From an uncultured Allorhizobium sp. (GTDB lineage: Bacteria; Pseudomonadota; Alphaproteobacteria; Rhizobiales; Rhizobiaceae): 64,000 nt of DNA. Where the stretch lies: assembly GCA_958439205.1 (NCBI GenBank), contig OY288189.1, positions 124,001 to 188,000 of the forward strand, read 5' to 3'. Shown here piece by piece: positions 19,787-29,727 of this stretch (position 1 is the stretch's first letter; each line of letters begins with the position of its first letter). The notes below the pieces were generated by a model. The model saw nothing but the letters and a program-made list of their open reading frames with translations, did no database searches and was not told where the DNA came from. The position numbers and the translations under genes were made by a program.

Positions 19787-20647
19787 TCAAGCAAAGCGCC
19801 GACTTGCCGCCACGCAGAGAACGACCAGCAGGGCTGTCGCCAGCATGGGAAGGCTTACCTTTTCATGCAACAGCCCTGCGGCCAGCACGAAGCCGAGAAA
19901 CGGCTGCAGCAACTGCAACTGCCCGACCGAGGCAATGCCGCCCAAGGCCAGGCCGCGATACCAGAAGATGAAGCCGATCATCATGCTGAACAGCGAGACG
20001 TAAGCGAGCGCCAACCAGCCGGATGTCGAAACGGCGCCAAGATCCTCCGGCATGGTCCAGAGCGCGAGCGGTAGCATTGTTGGTAGCGACAGTACCAGCG
20101 CCCAGCTGATCACCTGCCAGCCGCCAAGCCGACGCGACAGGCGCGCACCTTCGGCATAACCCAGACCACAGGCAAGGACTGCTGCGATCATCAGCCCGGC
20201 ACCCGCGATCGCCATATCCGCCGTCGTCGACAGCGCAAAACCGGCAACCAGCGCCGCGCCCGTCACGGAGAACATCCAGAATATCGCAGAGGGGCGTTCG
20301 CCGGCCCGCAATACGCCGAAGAGAGCGGTGCAGAGCGGCAGCAAGCCGACGAAGACGATCGACTGGGCCGAGTTGATGCTCTGCAGCGCCAGCGCCGTCA
20401 GCAGGGGAAAGCCGACCACGACGCCGAGTGCGACGACCGCCAGCGGCAACAGATCGCTGCGCAGGGGGCGCTTCTCCCGCATCGCAATCAGCAGGGCAGC
20501 CCCCAGAAATGCGGCGATCACGGCGCGCGCCGATGTCAGGAACAGCGGGGCAAAGTCGGCAAGCCCCACCCGCGTTGCCGGCAGCGAGCCGCTGAAGATC
20601 AGCACGCCGATGAAGCCGCTGGCCCAGGCCTTCCACGAAGTCGTCAT
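19787..20647 (-). CDS. EamA/DMT-family transporter
   Basis: A 286-residue membrane protein with about ten segments in two EamA repeats. The second repeat contains SLFSMMIGFIFWYRGLALGGIASVGQLQLLQPFLG, typical of metabolite exporters. The start at 20647 has GGAG at 7-base spacing; the ATG four codons upstream does not. It is divergent from a MocR-type regulator, with an inverted repeat between them. Since MocR proteins sense amino compounds through PLP, an amino acid or amine is a reasonable guess for the substrate. Confidence 0.88.
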   Translation of the reverse strand: MTTSWKAWASGFIGVLIFSGSLPATRVGLADFAPLFLTSARAVIAAFLGAALLIAMREKRPLRSDLLPLAVVALGVVVGFPLLTALALQSINSAQSIVFVGLLPLCTALFGVLRAGERPSAIFWMFSVTGAALVAGFALSTTADMAIAGAGLMIAAVLACGLGYAEGARLSRRLGGWQVISWALVLSLPTMLPLALWTMPEDLGAVSTSGWLALAYVSLFSMMIGFIFWYRGLALGGIASVGQLQLLQPFLGFVLAAGLLHEKVSLPMLATALLVVLCVAASRRFA

Positions 20648-20712
20648 TCTCGTCTCCATTTGTCTTTCCGCCCTTGTCGCGCGGAGGGGCTAGCGCATCC
20701 AGAGACGGAGCG

Positions 20713-20734
20713 ATACAATTCAGCCGAACTGTAT
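20713..20734. promoter_or_regulatory. Inverted repeat, likely MocR operator
   Basis: ATACAATTC-AGCC-GAACTGTAT: 9-base arms matching at 8 of 9 positions, in the 100 bases between the divergent transporter and MocR genes. ATACA/TGTAT half-sites resemble those known for PdxR/MocR regulators. Confidence 0.6.
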
Positions 20735-20754
20735 TGATGACAAAGGCCATACAG

Positions 20755-22170
20755 ATGAATGAGCGCGTTCAACCACCGGAGCTGCCAGCCTCGCGGACGG
20801 CGCAGGTCATGGCCGATATTCGCGGGCGCGTCGGCTCAGGCAAACTTGTCCCCAACGACCGGCTGCCATCGATCCGCCGGCTGGCCATAGAGCTCTCGGT
20901 CTCGCCCTCCACCGTCGTCGAGGCCTATGACCGGCTGTCCGCCGAGGGGCTGATCCGCCCCCGCCCGGGCTCCGGCTTCTTTGTGACCGAGGCCGGCCGC
21001 ACGCCCGCACCACTTGTCCGGCTGGAGCCGCCCCGCGCGATGGAAGTCGACCCCTTCTGGGTGGCGCGCCAGGCGCTGGATGCCGATCCCGGCACGTCGA
21101 AACCCGGCTGCGGCTGGCTGCCGCCAGACTGGATGCCGACCGCGCTTTTGCATACCGGGATGCGCAACGTGCTGCGCCAGGCGACCAGCCTCACGACCGA
21201 TTACGGCCCCTCACGCGGAAGCGCCGCGCTCAGGCGTTTCGTCGAGACGCGGCTGCGTCAGCAGTCGATTACGCTTTCCGACAATCAGGTCCTGCTTGCG
21301 GGCTCTGCCACCCAGGCGCTCGATCTCGTCTGCCGGCTGCTCTTGCGCCCCGGCGATCGCGTCATCGTCGACGATCCCTGCTATTTCAATTTCCAGACGC
21401 TGCTCCGCGCCCATCAGGCAGTCGCGATCCCGGTGCCCTATACGGAAAACGGCCCTGACATTGCTGCCTTCGAGGCCGCTGTGACGCGCGAGGCACCGCG
21501 CCTCTATCTCACCAATTCCGGCCTGCACAATCCGACCGGCGCGACGCTCTCGCCGCAGGTCGCCTTCCAGCTGCTCGGCATCATCGCCCGTTCGGACATG
21601 CTCGTCGTCGAGGACGACATTTTTTCCGATTTCGAGCCGGAGCCTGCGATCACGCTCGCCACACTAGACGGCCTTTCCCGCGTCATCCGCATCGGCAGTT
21701 TTTCGAAGACTATTTCAGCTTCACTGCGCACAGGCTTCATCGCCACCGATCCCGAACGGATCCGGCTCTTGACCGACCTGCAGGTCGCCATCCAGTTCGG
21801 TGGCCCAAGCCAGGTAGCGACCGAGGCGATCCACGGCGTGCTTTCAAGCGGCGGCTATCGTAAGCACCTCGACCAGTTGCAACGGCGCCTGGACACGGAA
21901 CGGCGTGCGACCGTAACCCGGCTCGGCGACCTTGGCATCACACCGGTTCTCACGCCGCGTGGCGGCCCCTATCTCTGGTGCCGCATGCCCGAGGGGATCA
22001 GCTCGACCGCGCTCGCCCAGGCCGCCCTGCCCCAGGGCGTGGTGCTGGCGCCCGGCAATGTCTTCAGCCCCTCACTCTCGGCAGACGGCTTCATGCGCTT
22101 CAACGTGGCGCATATGGGTGATGCGCGCCCGTTTAGGGTGTTGGAGCGGGCATTGAAGGCGATGGGATAA
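20755..22170 (+). CDS. MocR/PdxR-family PLP-dependent transcriptional regulator
   Basis: A 471-residue GntR-aminotransferase fusion. Residues 10-80 are a GntR winged helix (PNDRLPSIRRLAIELSVSPSTVVEAYDRL). From about residue 100 a fold-type I aminotransferase domain follows, with YGPSRGSAALR, the VEDDIFSDFE strand and the PLP-lysine motif IGSFSKTISASLRTGF. The enzyme-like domain acts as sensor. The start at 20755 has AAAGG eight bases upstream; ATG 20737 would place the operator against the start. It is divergent from the EamA transporter, its probable target. Confidence 0.92.
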   Translation: MNERVQPPELPASRTAQVMADIRGRVGSGKLVPNDRLPSIRRLAIELSVSPSTVVEAYDRLSAEGLIRPRPGSGFFVTEAGRTPAPLVRLEPPRAMEVDPFWVARQALDADPGTSKPGCGWLPPDWMPTALLHTGMRNVLRQATSLTTDYGPSRGSAALRRFVETRLRQQSITLSDNQVLLAGSATQALDLVCRLLLRPGDRVIVDDPCYFNFQTLLRAHQAVAIPVPYTENGPDIAAFEAAVTREAPRLYLTNSGLHNPTGATLSPQVAFQLLGIIARSDMLVVEDDIFSDFEPEPAITLATLDGLSRVIRIGSFSKTISASLRTGFIATDPERIRLLTDLQVAIQFGGPSQVATEAIHGVLSSGGYRKHLDQLQRRLDTERRATVTRLGDLGITPVLTPRGGPYLWCRMPEGISSTALAQAALPQGVVLAPGNVFSPSLSADGFMRFNVAHMGDARPFRVLERALKAMG

Positions 22171-23034
22171 TCAGCCGCTGACCGCCCGGCGATAGACTGA
22201 CGGCGTCGTGCCGGTCACCGCCTTGAACATCCGCGTCAGATGGCTCTGGCTGCTGAAACCGCAGGCTGAGGCGATCTGGGCAATCGGCTCGGCGCCGTCA
22301 AGCATGCGCCGCGCGCGGTCGATCCGGCGGTTGAGGATGAAGTCATGCGGGGAGACGCCGCAGCTTGCCCGAAACATCCGCTGCAGATGGAATTCGCTCA
22401 AGTCCGCCAGCTTCGCCAGATCCTTTAGCGTGATCGTCTGGTCGAGGCTTGCCTCGATGTGTTCCACCAGCCGCCGCCGCAGGACGGGCGCCAGACCGCC
22501 GCGCAGGACCGGGCGCCGCTCGCCGCCATAACGCGGGTCAGCAAAGAGCTGCCCGACGGCCGAGACAATCGCCTGTTCGGCGAGCAGCCGGTTGCCGCTC
22601 TGGGTGGCCGTGGCCAGATGCACCAGCGCCTCCGCCAGTCTCGGCGCCTCGTCGAAGGTCGCTTCCGGCAGAAGCATCAGCCGGGCATCGCGGTCGAAGG
22701 TCTCCGAGAATAATCGGCGCAGCTCGTGGTCGGCGACGTAAAGATGCACGAATTCGAAGTTGTCGGTGATCTCCCATTCGGACGAGGCCCCCTGCGGCAT
22801 GATGCAGAGGGCACCCGGCCAGCCGGCAATGCTGCCGGCATCGATCCGCCGTGTGCCGTCGCCGCCGCGCAGGTAACAGCTGAAGGTATGCCCGTCGGTC
22901 CGCTCATAGCGCATGCGATCATGGCTGTTGCGCCAGATCGCACTTGCCCGGCCCTCGCCGAGGTCAAGCGTTTCCCCACGCTCGGCACGGGACGAGGCGG
23001 ACAGGGAGCCGAAAACGGTGGCGGTGTGCAGCAT
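22171..23034 (-). CDS. AraC-family transcriptional regulator
   Basis: A 287-residue regulator. The N-terminal 170 residues form a variable ligand-sensing half without a recognised domain, and the last 100 are the AraC domain: LKDLAKLADLSEFHLQRMFRASCGVSPHDF and IAQIASACGFSSQSHLTRMFKAVTGTTPSVYRR, both helix-turn-helices intact. The start is uncertain: ATG 23034 (AAGGG upstream) is chosen over ATG 23061. It is divergent from the third EamA transporter, a likely target, and meets the MocR gene tail to tail with no gap. Confidence 0.9.
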   Translation of the reverse strand: MLHTATVFGSLSASSRAERGETLDLGEGRASAIWRNSHDRMRYERTDGHTFSCYLRGGDGTRRIDAGSIAGWPGALCIMPQGASSEWEITDNFEFVHLYVADHELRRLFSETFDRDARLMLLPEATFDEAPRLAEALVHLATATQSGNRLLAEQAIVSAVGQLFADPRYGGERRPVLRGGLAPVLRRRLVEHIEASLDQTITLKDLAKLADLSEFHLQRMFRASCGVSPHDFILNRRIDRARRMLDGAEPIAQIASACGFSSQSHLTRMFKAVTGTTPSVYRRAVSG

Positions 23035-23194
23035 GGATGGCCCTTGAAAGATCGTCTGCATTCTAGCGCGCTTGATGCGCCGCGCCATCACCAATCGGAT
23101 AGGCGTAGCCGCCTTAGCGAAGAACACCGCAAGATCGTGCAAGAACGGACAGCGTCAGCGGCGTTACCTGCCTTTCGAAAGCGAGGCGCATCCC

Positions 23195-24109
23195 ATGACC
23201 AATCTCCTTCTCTTCTCGTCGACCGTGCTGATCTGGGGCACCACCTGGAGTGCGATCGCGCTGCAGATCGGGCCGGTGCCGGTGCTGGTCTCGGTCTTCT
23301 ATCGCTTCGCGCTTGCAGCGCTCGTGCTCGTCGGCGTGCTGGCGCTCACAGGGCGCCTGAAGGTGCCGACGCTGAAGCAGCAACCCTTCATCCTCGTTCA
23401 GGCGCTGTCGCTCTTCTGCTGCAACTTCCTCTGCTTCTATCACGCGGCAAGCTATGTGCCCTCGGGCCTCATCTCCGTCGTCTTCTCGCTCGCCACGGTC
23501 TACAACGCCGTCAATGCCCGCATCTTCTTCGGGGATGTGATCAAGCCGCGCACGCTGGTCGCAGCCGGCTTGGGTGCCGCCGGGCTTGCGCTGCTCTTCG
23601 GGCCTGAGATCTTCATCGCCGTCAATCCGGACAGCTGGAAGGGCATCGGCCTTTCGGCGCTCGGCACGCTGTTCTTTTCCTTCGGCAACATGGCGTCTCG
23701 CCGCAACAGCGCTGAAGGCATCCCGCCCGTCACTGCCAATGCCTGGGGCATGAGCTATGGTTCGATCGCGCTTCTCGCCCTGATCGGCATCACCGGCACG
23801 CCCATCGTGCTGCCGCCGGACCAAACCTATCTCGCCGCCCTCGTATATCTCTCCGTCATCGGCTCGGTCGTCGGCTTCACCACCTATCTAATGCTGGTCT
23901 CGCGTATCGGCTCGCAGAAGGCCGCCTATGCCACTGTGCTCTTTCCGGTCGTCGCGCTAACGCTGTCGAGCCTTTACGAGGACTATCACTTCACGCCGCT
24001 CGCGATGGTGGGTCTCGCACTGACGCTTGCCGGCAATGCGGTCATGTTTGCGCGGCTGCCGCGCCGACAGCCCGTCACCGCCGTCGAGCCGGCGGAACTG
24101 AAGGCCTGA
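23195..24109 (+). CDS. EamA/DMT-family transporter
   Basis: A 304-residue membrane protein with ten predicted segments. The first repeat begins FSSTVLIWGTTWSAIALQIGPVPVLVSVFYRF, the classic EamA opening, and the second lies after residue 150. It is the third member of this superfamily in 17 kb, each with its own divergent regulator of a different family (MarR, MocR, AraC). The ATG at 23195 precedes the conserved first helix. Substrate unknown. Confidence 0.9.
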   Translation: MTNLLLFSSTVLIWGTTWSAIALQIGPVPVLVSVFYRFALAALVLVGVLALTGRLKVPTLKQQPFILVQALSLFCCNFLCFYHAASYVPSGLISVVFSLATVYNAVNARIFFGDVIKPRTLVAAGLGAAGLALLFGPEIFIAVNPDSWKGIGLSALGTLFFSFGNMASRRNSAEGIPPVTANAWGMSYGSIALLALIGITGTPIVLPPDQTYLAALVYLSVIGSVVGFTTYLMLVSRIGSQKAAYATVLFPVVALTLSSLYEDYHFTPLAMVGLALTLAGNAVMFARLPRRQPVTAVEPAELKA

Positions 24110-24249
24110 TCGCATTCCGGCACCTGCGACGGATGGCGCGGACGATTTCCCGCGTCAGCGGAGAGTTTCTGCGCTATGAGAAGCGTCACCGTCTGATCCC
24201 AACGCTTGAAAGTGTCCATGGTCCAACGTCTTGTCCCGGTGATCCGCCC

Positions 24250-25272
24250 TTGACCGGCCTTAACGATACCGCCGCGCTCGCGCGGCTCGGCTTCAGCGCC
24301 TTCTTCGTCGAGCAGGTGACAGCTGATGAGGCCGATCTCCTGGTGCGCCGCATCTCCTCGGTGCATCGCGACCGCCTGGAGGCGATCGATGCGACGGGGC
24401 CGGTAGAGATCGAGCTTCCGCCCAACAGCAATACGGCGGATTTTGCCGTGGGCGACTGGGTTCTTGCCGCACCCTATACCGGTTTGCTCGTGCGCCGCCT
24501 AGATCGCCAGACCGTGCTGCAAAGGCGGACCGAAGGCGCCTTCGGCCAGCAACTCGCTGCTGCCAATGTCGACACGCTGTTCATCGTCACCTCCTGCAAT
24601 GCCGATTTCAACGCTGCCCGGCTGGAACGCTATTTGGTGATGGCCAATGAAGCGGGCACGCGGCCTGTCATCGTTCTCACCAAGGCCGATACGGTCGATG
24701 ACGCATCCCCGTTTGCCGATGAAGCCAAGGGACTGCAGCGCGATCTGCCCGTCGTCATCGTCAATGCGCGCTCGCCGGAAGCTATCGACCCCTTGATGCC
24801 ATGGTGCGGTCCCGGCCAGACGGTGGCGCTGGTCGGCTCTTCTGGTGTGGGCAAGTCGACGCTGGTGAATACGCTCGCCGGTCACGGTGCAGAGACGGCG
24901 CAGAAAACTGGCGCGATCCGCGAGCATGATGCCAAGGGTCGGCACACGACGACGGCACGTTCCCTGCATGCCATGGCCAGCGGCGGCTGGGTGATCGATA
25001 CACCCGGCATTCGCACGCTCTATGTCAGTGACATCACCGATGGCATCGACACGCTGTTTGCCGAGATCACCGAGCTTGTGCCGCATTGCAAGTTCCGCGA
25101 TTGCAGCCATTCGCACGAAAAGGGTTGCGCCGTGCAAGCGGCAATCAAGGCTGGCACGCTTGAGCCTGCCCGCCTCGATCGTTGGCGGCAGCTACAAGCG
25201 GAAAACCGCGACCGGACGCCCGTCTATTCCGGACCGAAGGGCAACAAGACGCTGCGCAAGAAGAAGTATTGA
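24250..25272 (+). CDS. rsgA: Ribosome small subunit-dependent GTPase A
   Basis: GTPase that checks late maturation of the 30S subunit. The order is the RsgA circular permutation: OB-fold, then G4 (VLTKAD), G5-like NARS, G1 (VGSSGVGKST) and G3 (DTPG), then the zinc-binding tail with Cys/His ligands in PHCKFRDCSHSHEKGC. The start is uncertain. TTG at 24250 begins just before the conserved ALARLGFSAFF; an ATG at 24133 would add 39 residues with no family similarity. A 48-residue gene follows. Confidence 0.93.
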   Translation: MTGLNDTAALARLGFSAFFVEQVTADEADLLVRRISSVHRDRLEAIDATGPVEIELPPNSNTADFAVGDWVLAAPYTGLLVRRLDRQTVLQRRTEGAFGQQLAAANVDTLFIVTSCNADFNAARLERYLVMANEAGTRPVIVLTKADTVDDASPFADEAKGLQRDLPVVIVNARSPEAIDPLMPWCGPGQTVALVGSSGVGKSTLVNTLAGHGAETAQKTGAIREHDAKGRHTTTARSLHAMASGGWVIDTPGIRTLYVSDITDGIDTLFAEITELVPHCKFRDCSHSHEKGCAVQAAIKAGTLEPARLDRWRQLQAENRDRTPVYSGPKGNKTLRKKKY

Positions 25273-25424
25273 GCTTTCGGTCTCTTATCCCTACATAAGA
25301 GCTATCAGCGACGCCCTTCGCACGCGTCGCATCCGCTCGCCACATGCGAGCTTTTCTTCCCCGTTTACCGCGACATCTAAGGCTCCGGCATCCTGCCGGC
25401 GCATTTCCAGAATTGGAGACCAGC

Positions 25425-25571
25425 ATGGCAGACGACAACACCAAGGGCTATGAGGCCATACCCTTTGCCAAGAAGCATCGCATCTCGGTCGAAGACGCCA
25501 AGGCGATCCTTGCCAAGCACGGCGACGACCGCAAGTCCGCCGACAAGGAAGGCCGTCGCGTCAGCCTCTGA
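25425..25571 (+). CDS. Small hypothetical protein
   Basis: A 48-residue, highly charged protein: MADDNTKGYEAIPFAKKHRISVEDAKAILAKHGDDRKSADKEGRRVSL. The middle reads like one helix-turn-helix-like unit (FAKKHRISVEDAKAILAKHG). The start has TTGGAGACC upstream and codon use is like the neighbours. It sits between rsgA and a 17-bp-stem terminator. Family not recognised; a DUF3606-like small stress protein is possible. Confidence 0.65.
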   Translation: MADDNTKGYEAIPFAKKHRISVEDAKAILAKHGDDRKSADKEGRRVSL

Positions 25572-25625
25572 GGCATGATGACGAAGCCCGACCTTCTGAC
25601 GGTCCATGACCATCGGGTGCAAATC

Positions 25626-25664
25626 AAAAAGCCCTTTCCCTGACATGCAGGGAAAGGGCTTTTT
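25626..25664. terminator. Strong bidirectional terminator
   Basis: A perfect 17-bp stem from AAAAAGCCCTTTCCCTG and its complement with a 5-base ACATG loop. A and T runs on both sides let it end both the small plus-strand gene and the minus-strand pheT transcript. Confidence 0.92.
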
Positions 25665-25709
25665 CTTTGTCTCACGGCATGCGGCCCAGGTCCGCTCGCC
25701 ATCAGAAGC

Positions 25710-28133
25710 TCAGGCGCGCAGCGTGCCGCCCGTCGACTTTTCGACATTGCCGACGATCTTCTTCGTCAGCGCATCGAAATCCTCGTCGGTCAGCGTCTTG
25801 TCGGCCGGCTGGATCAGAACCTCGATCGCCACCGACTTCTTGCCCTCGCCGACGGATGCACCCTCGAAGATATCGAAGACATTGACGCCCGAGATCAGCT
25901 TGCGATCGGCGCTTGTCGCCGCCTTGATGATCGCGCCGGCTTCAACCGCCTTTTCGACCACGAAGGCGAAGTCACGCTTCACCATCTGGAAGGCCGAAAG
26001 CTCAAGCGCTGGCTTAGTGCGGGTCGCCTTCTTCTTCGGCTCCGGCAGAGCGTCGACATAGATCTCGAAGCCGCAGAGCGTGCCGGAGACATCAAGCGCT
26101 TCCAGCGTCTTCGGATGGAATTCACCGAAGGTGCCGAGGATGACCTTGGGGCCTGCCTTGATCGTGCCGGAACGGCCCGGGTGATACCACTCGGGGCCAC
26201 CCTGCTCGATCTGGACATTGCTCATTGGGATACCGCAGGCTTCGAGCACGGCGAGTGCATCGGCCTTGGCATCAAACACATCAACCGGCTTGCCGCCGCC
26301 CTTGGCCTGGTTCGACCACATGCGGCCGGAACCGGCAATCGACGCCGTGCCACGGCGCACGCCACCGGCGACGCGACGCTGGGTGTCAGGCGTATCACCC
26401 TCATAGGTGCCGGAGACTTCGAAGATCGCCACGTCGCCGAAGCCACGGTCGGCATTGCGCTGGGCAGCCGTCAGCAGGCCCGGCAGAAGCGAAGGACGCA
26501 TGTCCGACATGTCAGCTGCGATCGGATTAACCAGCTTCAGCTTGTCGCTGCCGCCGCCGAAGAGCTTGGCATGCTCGGCCGAAATGAAGGACCAGGTCAC
26601 GGCTTCGAGCATGCCGCGCGAGGCGAGCGCCCGGCGGGCCGAGCGCGTGCGGATCTGCAGCGTGGTCAGGATCTTGGCATTGACCGAACCGGTTGGCGGC
26701 AGAGGCTCCGGCTTGATGTTATCGACGCCATGCATGCGCATGACCTCTTCGACCAGATCCGCCTTGCCATCGACGTCAGGACGCCAGGATGGCACGGAGA
26801 CCTTGGCGGCCTTATCGTCGCCCGAAAGGATCTCGAAGCCGAGAGCTGCCAGGATCTGGCGCGACTCGTCGTTGGAGACGGTGAGACCGGTCAGGCGCTT
26901 CACTTCCGAGTAGGGGAAGTCGACAACCTTCTTCTCATGGCCCTTGTAGCCTTCGACCTTGGCTGCTGCTGCTGTGCCGCCGCACATTTCGAGCACCAGC
27001 TCAGTGGTGCGCTCCAGACCCGGGACCATATATTCCGGATCGACGCCCCGTTCGAAGCGGTAGCGCGCATCGGTGATGATGCCATGGGCGCGGCCGGTCT
27101 TGGCGATGTTGATCGGATCCCAGAGCGCGGATTCGATCAGCACGTTGACGGTGTTCTCGTCACAGCCCGAATGCTCGCCGCCCATGATGCCGCCGATGGA
27201 TTCCGGACCGTTGTCGTCAGCGATGACGACATTGTTCGGGTTCAGCTTGTAGGTGCGGGTGTCGAGCGCGAGGATTTCCTCGCCGTCCTTGGCCCGGCGC
27301 ACGGTAAGCGCGCCCTTGACCTTGTCGGCGTCGAAGACATGCATCGGACGGCCCTGATCGAAGGTCATGTAGTTGGTGACGTCGACGAGCGCCGATATCG
27401 GACGCAGGCCGATCGCGAGCAGACGCTGCTGCATCCACTTGGGGCTCGGGCCATTCTTCACGCCGCGCACGAGGCGATAGGCAAAGCCGGGGCAGAGATG
27501 GTCTTCCAGCTCAAGCTTGACCTGATGCGGCGTCTCGCCCTCGACCTTGAAGGCCGGTGCCTTCGGGGCCTTGAGCTTGCCCAGACCGGAAGCAGCAAGA
27601 TCACGGGCGATGCCGTAGACCGACGTGCAGTCCGGACGGTTCGGCGTCAGGTTGATCTCGATGACCGGATCGTCGAGGCCAGCGTAGGATGCGAAGGAGG
27701 TGCCAACAGGCGCATCATCGGGCAGATCGATGATGCCGTTGTGATCCTCGGAAATGTTGAGCTCCTTTTCGGAGCACATCATGCCATGGCTTTCGACGCC
27801 ACGGATCTTGCCGACGGCGAGCGTCACATCGATGCCGGGCACATAGGTGCCGGGCCGCGCAAGTGCGCCGATCATGCCGGCGCGGGCATTCGGCGCGCCG
27901 CAGACGATCTGCACCGGCTTGCCGTCGCCGGCATCGACCGAGAGAACCTTCAGACGATCTGCCTCGGGGTGCTTTTCCGCCGTCAGGATCTTGGCGATGA
28001 CGAAGGGCTTGTAGGCCGCCTTGTCATCGACATCCTCGACCTCGAGGCCGATTGCGGTCAGGCGCTCGCAGATCTCGTCAAGCGAGGCCTCGGTTTCCAG
28101 GTGATCCTTCAGCCAGGAGAGTGTGAATTTCAT
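25710..28133 (-). CDS. pheT: Phenylalanine--tRNA ligase beta subunit
   Basis: The 807-residue beta chain of the alpha2-beta2 enzyme that charges tRNA-Phe. It begins [21 protein letters not shown], followed by the EMAP/tRNA-binding OB domain ([22 protein letters not shown]), the B3/B4 editing domain, the B5 domain and a C-terminal ferredoxin-like anticodon-binding domain ending [17 protein letters not shown]. Length fits the family. The ATG overlaps the stop of a DUF2442 gene (ATGA), giving the order pheS - DUF2442 - pheT, whereas most bacteria have pheS and pheT adjacent. Confidence 0.96.
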   Translation of the reverse strand: MKFTLSWLKDHLETEASLDEICERLTAIGLEVEDVDDKAAYKPFVIAKILTAEKHPEADRLKVLSVDAGDGKPVQIVCGAPNARAGMIGALARPGTYVPGIDVTLAVGKIRGVESHGMMCSEKELNISEDHNGIIDLPDDAPVGTSFASYAGLDDPVIEINLTPNRPDCTSVYGIARDLAASGLGKLKAPKAPAFKVEGETPHQVKLELEDHLCPGFAYRLVRGVKNGPSPKWMQQRLLAIGLRPISALVDVTNYMTFDQGRPMHVFDADKVKGALTVRRAKDGEEILALDTRTYKLNPNNVVIADDNGPESIGGIMGGEHSGCDENTVNVLIESALWDPINIAKTGRAHGIITDARYRFERGVDPEYMVPGLERTTELVLEMCGGTAAAAKVEGYKGHEKKVVDFPYSEVKRLTGLTVSNDESRQILAALGFEILSGDDKAAKVSVPSWRPDVDGKADLVEEVMRMHGVDNIKPEPLPPTGSVNAKILTTLQIRTRSARRALASRGMLEAVTWSFISAEHAKLFGGGSDKLKLVNPIAADMSDMRPSLLPGLLTAAQRNADRGFGDVAIFEVSGTYEGDTPDTQRRVAGGVRRGTASIAGSGRMWSNQAKGGGKPVDVFDAKADALAVLEACGIPMSNVQIEQGGPEWYHPGRSGTIKAGPKVILGTFGEFHPKTLEALDVSGTLCGFEIYVDALPEPKKKATRTKPALELSAFQMVKRDFAFVVEKAVEAGAIIKAATSADRKLISGVNVFDIFEGASVGEGKKSVAIEVLIQPADKTLTDEDFDALTKKIVGNVEKSTGGTLRA

Positions 28134-28441
28134 TGTCTCGTTCCCATCTGCATCTTGCCCGAAGCGTCCAGCGGTCGCGCGCCTGACGCCTGCCTTCCGA
28201 GGAGCATGCTGACCACCGTCACATCGAGATCGATGTCGGGCCAATGAATGCTCGACGGCATGAATTCCACGTTGTTCCGCTCCACCGGCATCGCCTCCTG
28301 AAGGGGCGGGTACCACCAGACCGGGACGCTGACGATACGACCGTCCGTCAGTTCCACATGCAGCAGGTCGTCATCGCAAAGCAGATCGACCGGCCGCATG
28401 TTGTCGAGATGTTCAATCACGTCACATTTGCCTTCATTCAC
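28130..28441 (-). CDS. DUF2442 domain protein inside the pheST operon
   Basis: A 103-residue protein. Residues 20-80 ([26 protein letters not shown] through [20 protein letters not shown]) match the DUF2442 pattern as I know it. DUF2442 genes are often paired with DUF4160 in putative toxin-antitoxin modules, but no partner is present here. It lies 74 bases after pheS and overlaps pheT by 4 bases, so it should be co-translated with pheT. The C-terminal 20 residues are not conserved-looking. Function unknown. Confidence 0.78.
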   Translation of the reverse strand: MNEGKCDVIEHLDNMRPVDLLCDDDLLHVELTDGRIVSVPVWWYPPLQEAMPVERNNVEFMPSSIHWPDIDLDVTVVSMLLGRQASGARPLDASGKMQMGTRQ

Positions 28442-28515
28442 TCGGAGAAGCGGGCTTCATCCGCCCCTCCGTCTGGCCGCCCCTCATTCATCGGGGCAGC
28501 CACGCATTGTGCCAA

Positions 28516-29601
28516 TCAGCTGCTCAGACCGCCGAACAGCGTCGGCACGTCGAGCGGGCGGAAGCCGTAATGGCTCATCCAGCGGACATCGGCGTTGAAG
28601 AAGTCGCGCAGGTCCGGCATTCCGTATTTCAGCATGGCGATGCGGTCGAGGCCCATGCCCCAGGCAAAGCCCTGGTATTCGTCCGGATCGAGACCGCCGG
28701 CGCGCAGCACGTTCGGGTGAACCATGCCGCAACCGAGGATTTCCATCCAGTCCTTGCCTTCGCCGAACTTGACGATCGGGCCGCTTGAGCGGTCGCATTG
28801 GATGTCGACCTCGAAGCTCGGCTCGGTGAACGGGAAGAAGGACGGGCGGAAGCGCATGGTGACGCTGTCGACCTCGAAGAAGGCCTTGCAGAATTCTTCC
28901 AGGATCCAGCGCATGTTGGCGACATTCGCCGTCTTGTCGATGACGAGGCCTTCGACCTGATGGAACATCGGCGAATGGGTCGCATCCGAATCCTGGCGAT
29001 AGGTCTTGCCGGGAATGACGATGCGGATCGGCGGCTTCTGGGCCTCCATGGTGCGGATCTGCACCGGCGAGGTGTGCGTGCGCAGCACCTTGCGGTCGCC
29101 GTTTTCATCCGGGGCTAAGAAGAACGTGTCGTGCATCTCGCGGGCCGGGTGGCCTTCGGGGAAGTTCAGCGCCGTGAAGTTATAATAGTCGGTCTCGATG
29201 TCAGGACCTTCGGCGATCGAGAAGCCCATGTCGGCGAAGATCGCGGTGATCTCGTCGACGATCTGGCTGATCGGATGGATGCGACCGCGCTCGGCCGGCG
29301 AGGAGCGAACCGGCAGCGAGACATCGAGCGTCTCTGCCTTCAGGCGGGCGTTGATCGCCGCATCCTTGAGCGCTGCCTTGCGGGTCGTGATCTCCTCGGT
29401 GATCTCATTCTTCAGCGCGTTGATCGCGGCGCCGCGCGTCTGGCGCTCTTCCGGGCTCATCGTGCCGAGCGTCTTCAGGAGTTCCGAGACCGAACCCTTC
29501 TTGCCCATGGCCGCCACGCGTACCGCCTCGATCGCCTGTTCGTCCGCGGCGGCGGCGATATCGGCGAGAAGCTGCGTCTTCAAACTGTCGAGATCGGACA
29601 T
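28516..29601 (-). CDS. pheS: Phenylalanine--tRNA ligase alpha subunit
   Basis: The 361-residue catalytic alpha chain. An N-terminal coiled coil (residues 1-90) precedes the class II catalytic core: motif 1 around [19 protein letters not shown], motif 2 in [24 protein letters not shown], and motif 3 in [17 protein letters not shown]. The product works with PheT, encoded downstream past a small DUF2442 gene. A terminator upstream separates it from rplT, so pheS likely has its own promoter in the 29602-29656 stretch. I found no Phe-rich leader peptide there. Confidence 0.97.
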   Translation of the reverse strand: MSDLDSLKTQLLADIAAAADEQAIEAVRVAAMGKKGSVSELLKTLGTMSPEERQTRGAAINALKNEITEEITTRKAALKDAAINARLKAETLDVSLPVRSSPAERGRIHPISQIVDEITAIFADMGFSIAEGPDIETDYYNFTALNFPEGHPAREMHDTFFLAPDENGDRKVLRTHTSPVQIRTMEAQKPPIRIVIPGKTYRQDSDATHSPMFHQVEGLVIDKTANVANMRWILEEFCKAFFEVDSVTMRFRPSFFPFTEPSFEVDIQCDRSSGPIVKFGEGKDWMEILGCGMVHPNVLRAGGLDPDEYQGFAWGMGLDRIAMLKYGMPDLRDFFNADVRWMSHYGFRPLDVPTLFGGLSS

Positions 29602-29656
29602 ATTTCCGTTTCCTGCCCTTTGTGTCGCGCCGTGATACCGTCACAGCCTAACGGTC

Positions 29657-29693
29657 AAAGAAAAACCCGCGCCAGCCGTACCAGCGCGGGTTT
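29657..29693 (-). terminator. Terminator after rpmI-rplT
   Basis: Perfect 10-bp stem AAACCCGCGC / GCGCGGGTTT with an 11-base loop. On the minus strand it runs into TTTTTCTTT. It lies between rplT and pheS. Confidence 0.88.
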
Positions 29694-29727
29694 CCCAATA
29701 CTTGAATTTCAGTCGGGAAGCGCTGGC

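Noticed and set aside
26115..28247. A 710-codon open frame on the plus strand
   Set aside because: It lies fully antisense to pheT, whose protein is clearly conserved; long antisense frames are common in GC-rich DNA and this one has no recognisable domain.
29602..29727. Phe-codon leader peptide or T-box controlling pheS
   Set aside because: No short frame with clustered Phe codons is present on the minus strand; the hairpin there reads as the rplT terminator.
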